This document shows, piece after piece, positions 5,445-5,902 of a stretch of 5,902 nucleotides of DNA. The notes below the pieces were generated by a model. That model did not search any database. It worked only from the letters and a program-made list of their open reading frames with translations, and was not told the DNA's origin. The stretch spans positions 1 through 5,902 of the forward strand of contig JAQCGA010000280.1 of the NCBI GenBank assembly GCA_027619145.1, given 5' to 3'. The stretch comes from a bacterium. GTDB taxonomy: Bacteria; Latescibacterota; UBA2968; GCA-2709665. How positions within the stretch are numbered: position 1 is the first letter of the stretch; every line of letters begins with the position of its first letter. Both the position numbers and the translations under genes were made by a program.

Positions 5445-5902
5445 TTACCCCTCCAGCGCCGTCCTCAGCCTCTCCAGCGCCGTCTCCACATCTGCATATC
5501 CCCGCACAATCCACACCTGCTCCTCACCGCGTTTCAATACCAGGCTCGGAAACTCCCGTACTCCCAACGATCGCCGCACGTTAAAACCTTCCTGAAGCTG
5601 TGCCTCTGTCTCATCCGCATGCAAGTCCCTCTCGAACCGTTCCGCGTCCAGCCCAATTTCTCCGGCTAACGCTACCAGCATCTCCGCATCCGAAGGATTC
5701 CGCGCTTCCTGGTAATATGCCCGCTGAATTGCCGCAAACATCTCCGGCCCTGCATCGGCCCGCTGTGCCGCTGCGGCCAGGACCGCTCGGCAAGCCGGGT
5801 ACGTGGATCGGCGCGGCGCACACGTCTCCCAGAACGCCCAGTTGAACGACACACCCGTCACCGTGCTTACTTCTCGCCACGCGTTCTGCACATATCCCCG
5901 AA
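5445..5902 (-). CDS. DsbA/FrnE-like thioredoxin-fold protein, 3' part only
   Basis: This is the C-terminal 152 or so residues of a protein whose start lies beyond the right edge of the window. The frame is open to the last base, and the GTG at 5891 should not be taken as the start. It resembles the DsbA-family group that includes FrnE-like dithiol oxidoreductases. Visible features are a helical insertion with STYPACRAV, a long helix pair around AYYQEARNPSD and ALAGEIGLDAERFERDL, then VRRSLGVREFPSLVLKR, which carries the cis-Pro (FP) typical of thioredoxin folds, and a closing helix ALERLRTALEG. The active-site CxxC, if present, would be in the missing N-terminal part, so catalytic ability cannot be judged. 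It converges on the antitoxin remnant with 6 nt between the stops, and no terminator is visible in that gap. Confidence 0.75.
   Translation of the reverse strand, partial: RGYVQNAWREVSTVTGVSFNWAFWETCAPRRSTYPACRAVLAAAAQRADAGPEMFAAIQRAYYQEARNPSDAEMLVALAGEIGLDAERFERDLHADETEAQLQEGFNVRRSLGVREFPSLVLKRGEEQVWIVRGYADVETALERLRTALEG

Noticed and set aside
5450..5508. Direct repeat ctccagcgccgtc in the DsbA-like gene
   Set aside because: The copies lie in frame inside coding sequence and encode the repeated helix words TALE and ALERL; a short coding coincidence rather than an element.

Overview
The window looks like Gram-negative chromosomal DNA of moderately high GC. It carries an outer-membrane lipopolysaccharide-assembly lipoprotein (LptE-like), an exported acylase-family protein and a DsbA-type protein. 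Two candidate promoters fit the TTG / 19-21 nt / TAnnTTTG pattern of Bacteroidota and relatives. Together with the gene types this suggests the FCB side of the tree, perhaps Rhodothermota-like. That placement is inference; no rRNA or other marker gene is present.

Layout. Positions 1-61 hold a perfect 22-bp terminator hairpin. From 74 to about 740 is a sparse stretch with two small unrecognised minus-strand reading frames (74-259 and 412-597, 61 codons each), each behind a strong Shine-Dalgarno sequence. A minus-strand cluster follows, read from 2933 down to 741: a DUF1844 protein, an LptE-like lipoprotein that overlaps it by 4 nt and uses a TTG start, and an Eis-like GNAT acetyltransferase with a C-terminal SCP2-like domain. 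A candidate promoter for this cluster sits in the roughly 100-nt divergent gap at 2934-3033. On the plus strand, 3034-5094 encodes a 686-residue penicillin-acylase-family protein with a signal peptide. Downstream are a four-half-site operator-like array, a frameshifted ribbon-helix-helix (VapB-like) antitoxin remnant without a toxin, and the 3' part of a DsbA/FrnE-like gene converging from the right edge.

The most interesting observation is that the acylase-family protein is full length but has lost two catalytic positions. The N-terminal nucleophile Ser of the beta subunit is Asp (D169), and the oxyanion-hole Asn is Gly (G411), while the beta-23 His and the overall fold motifs remain. It is predicted to be an exported pseudoenzyme that neither self-cleaves nor hydrolyses amides in the usual way. 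The second point of interest is the decayed solitary antitoxin, which still has an almost intact autoregulatory-type operator. Nothing here amounts to a complete new multi-gene defence or metabolic system.
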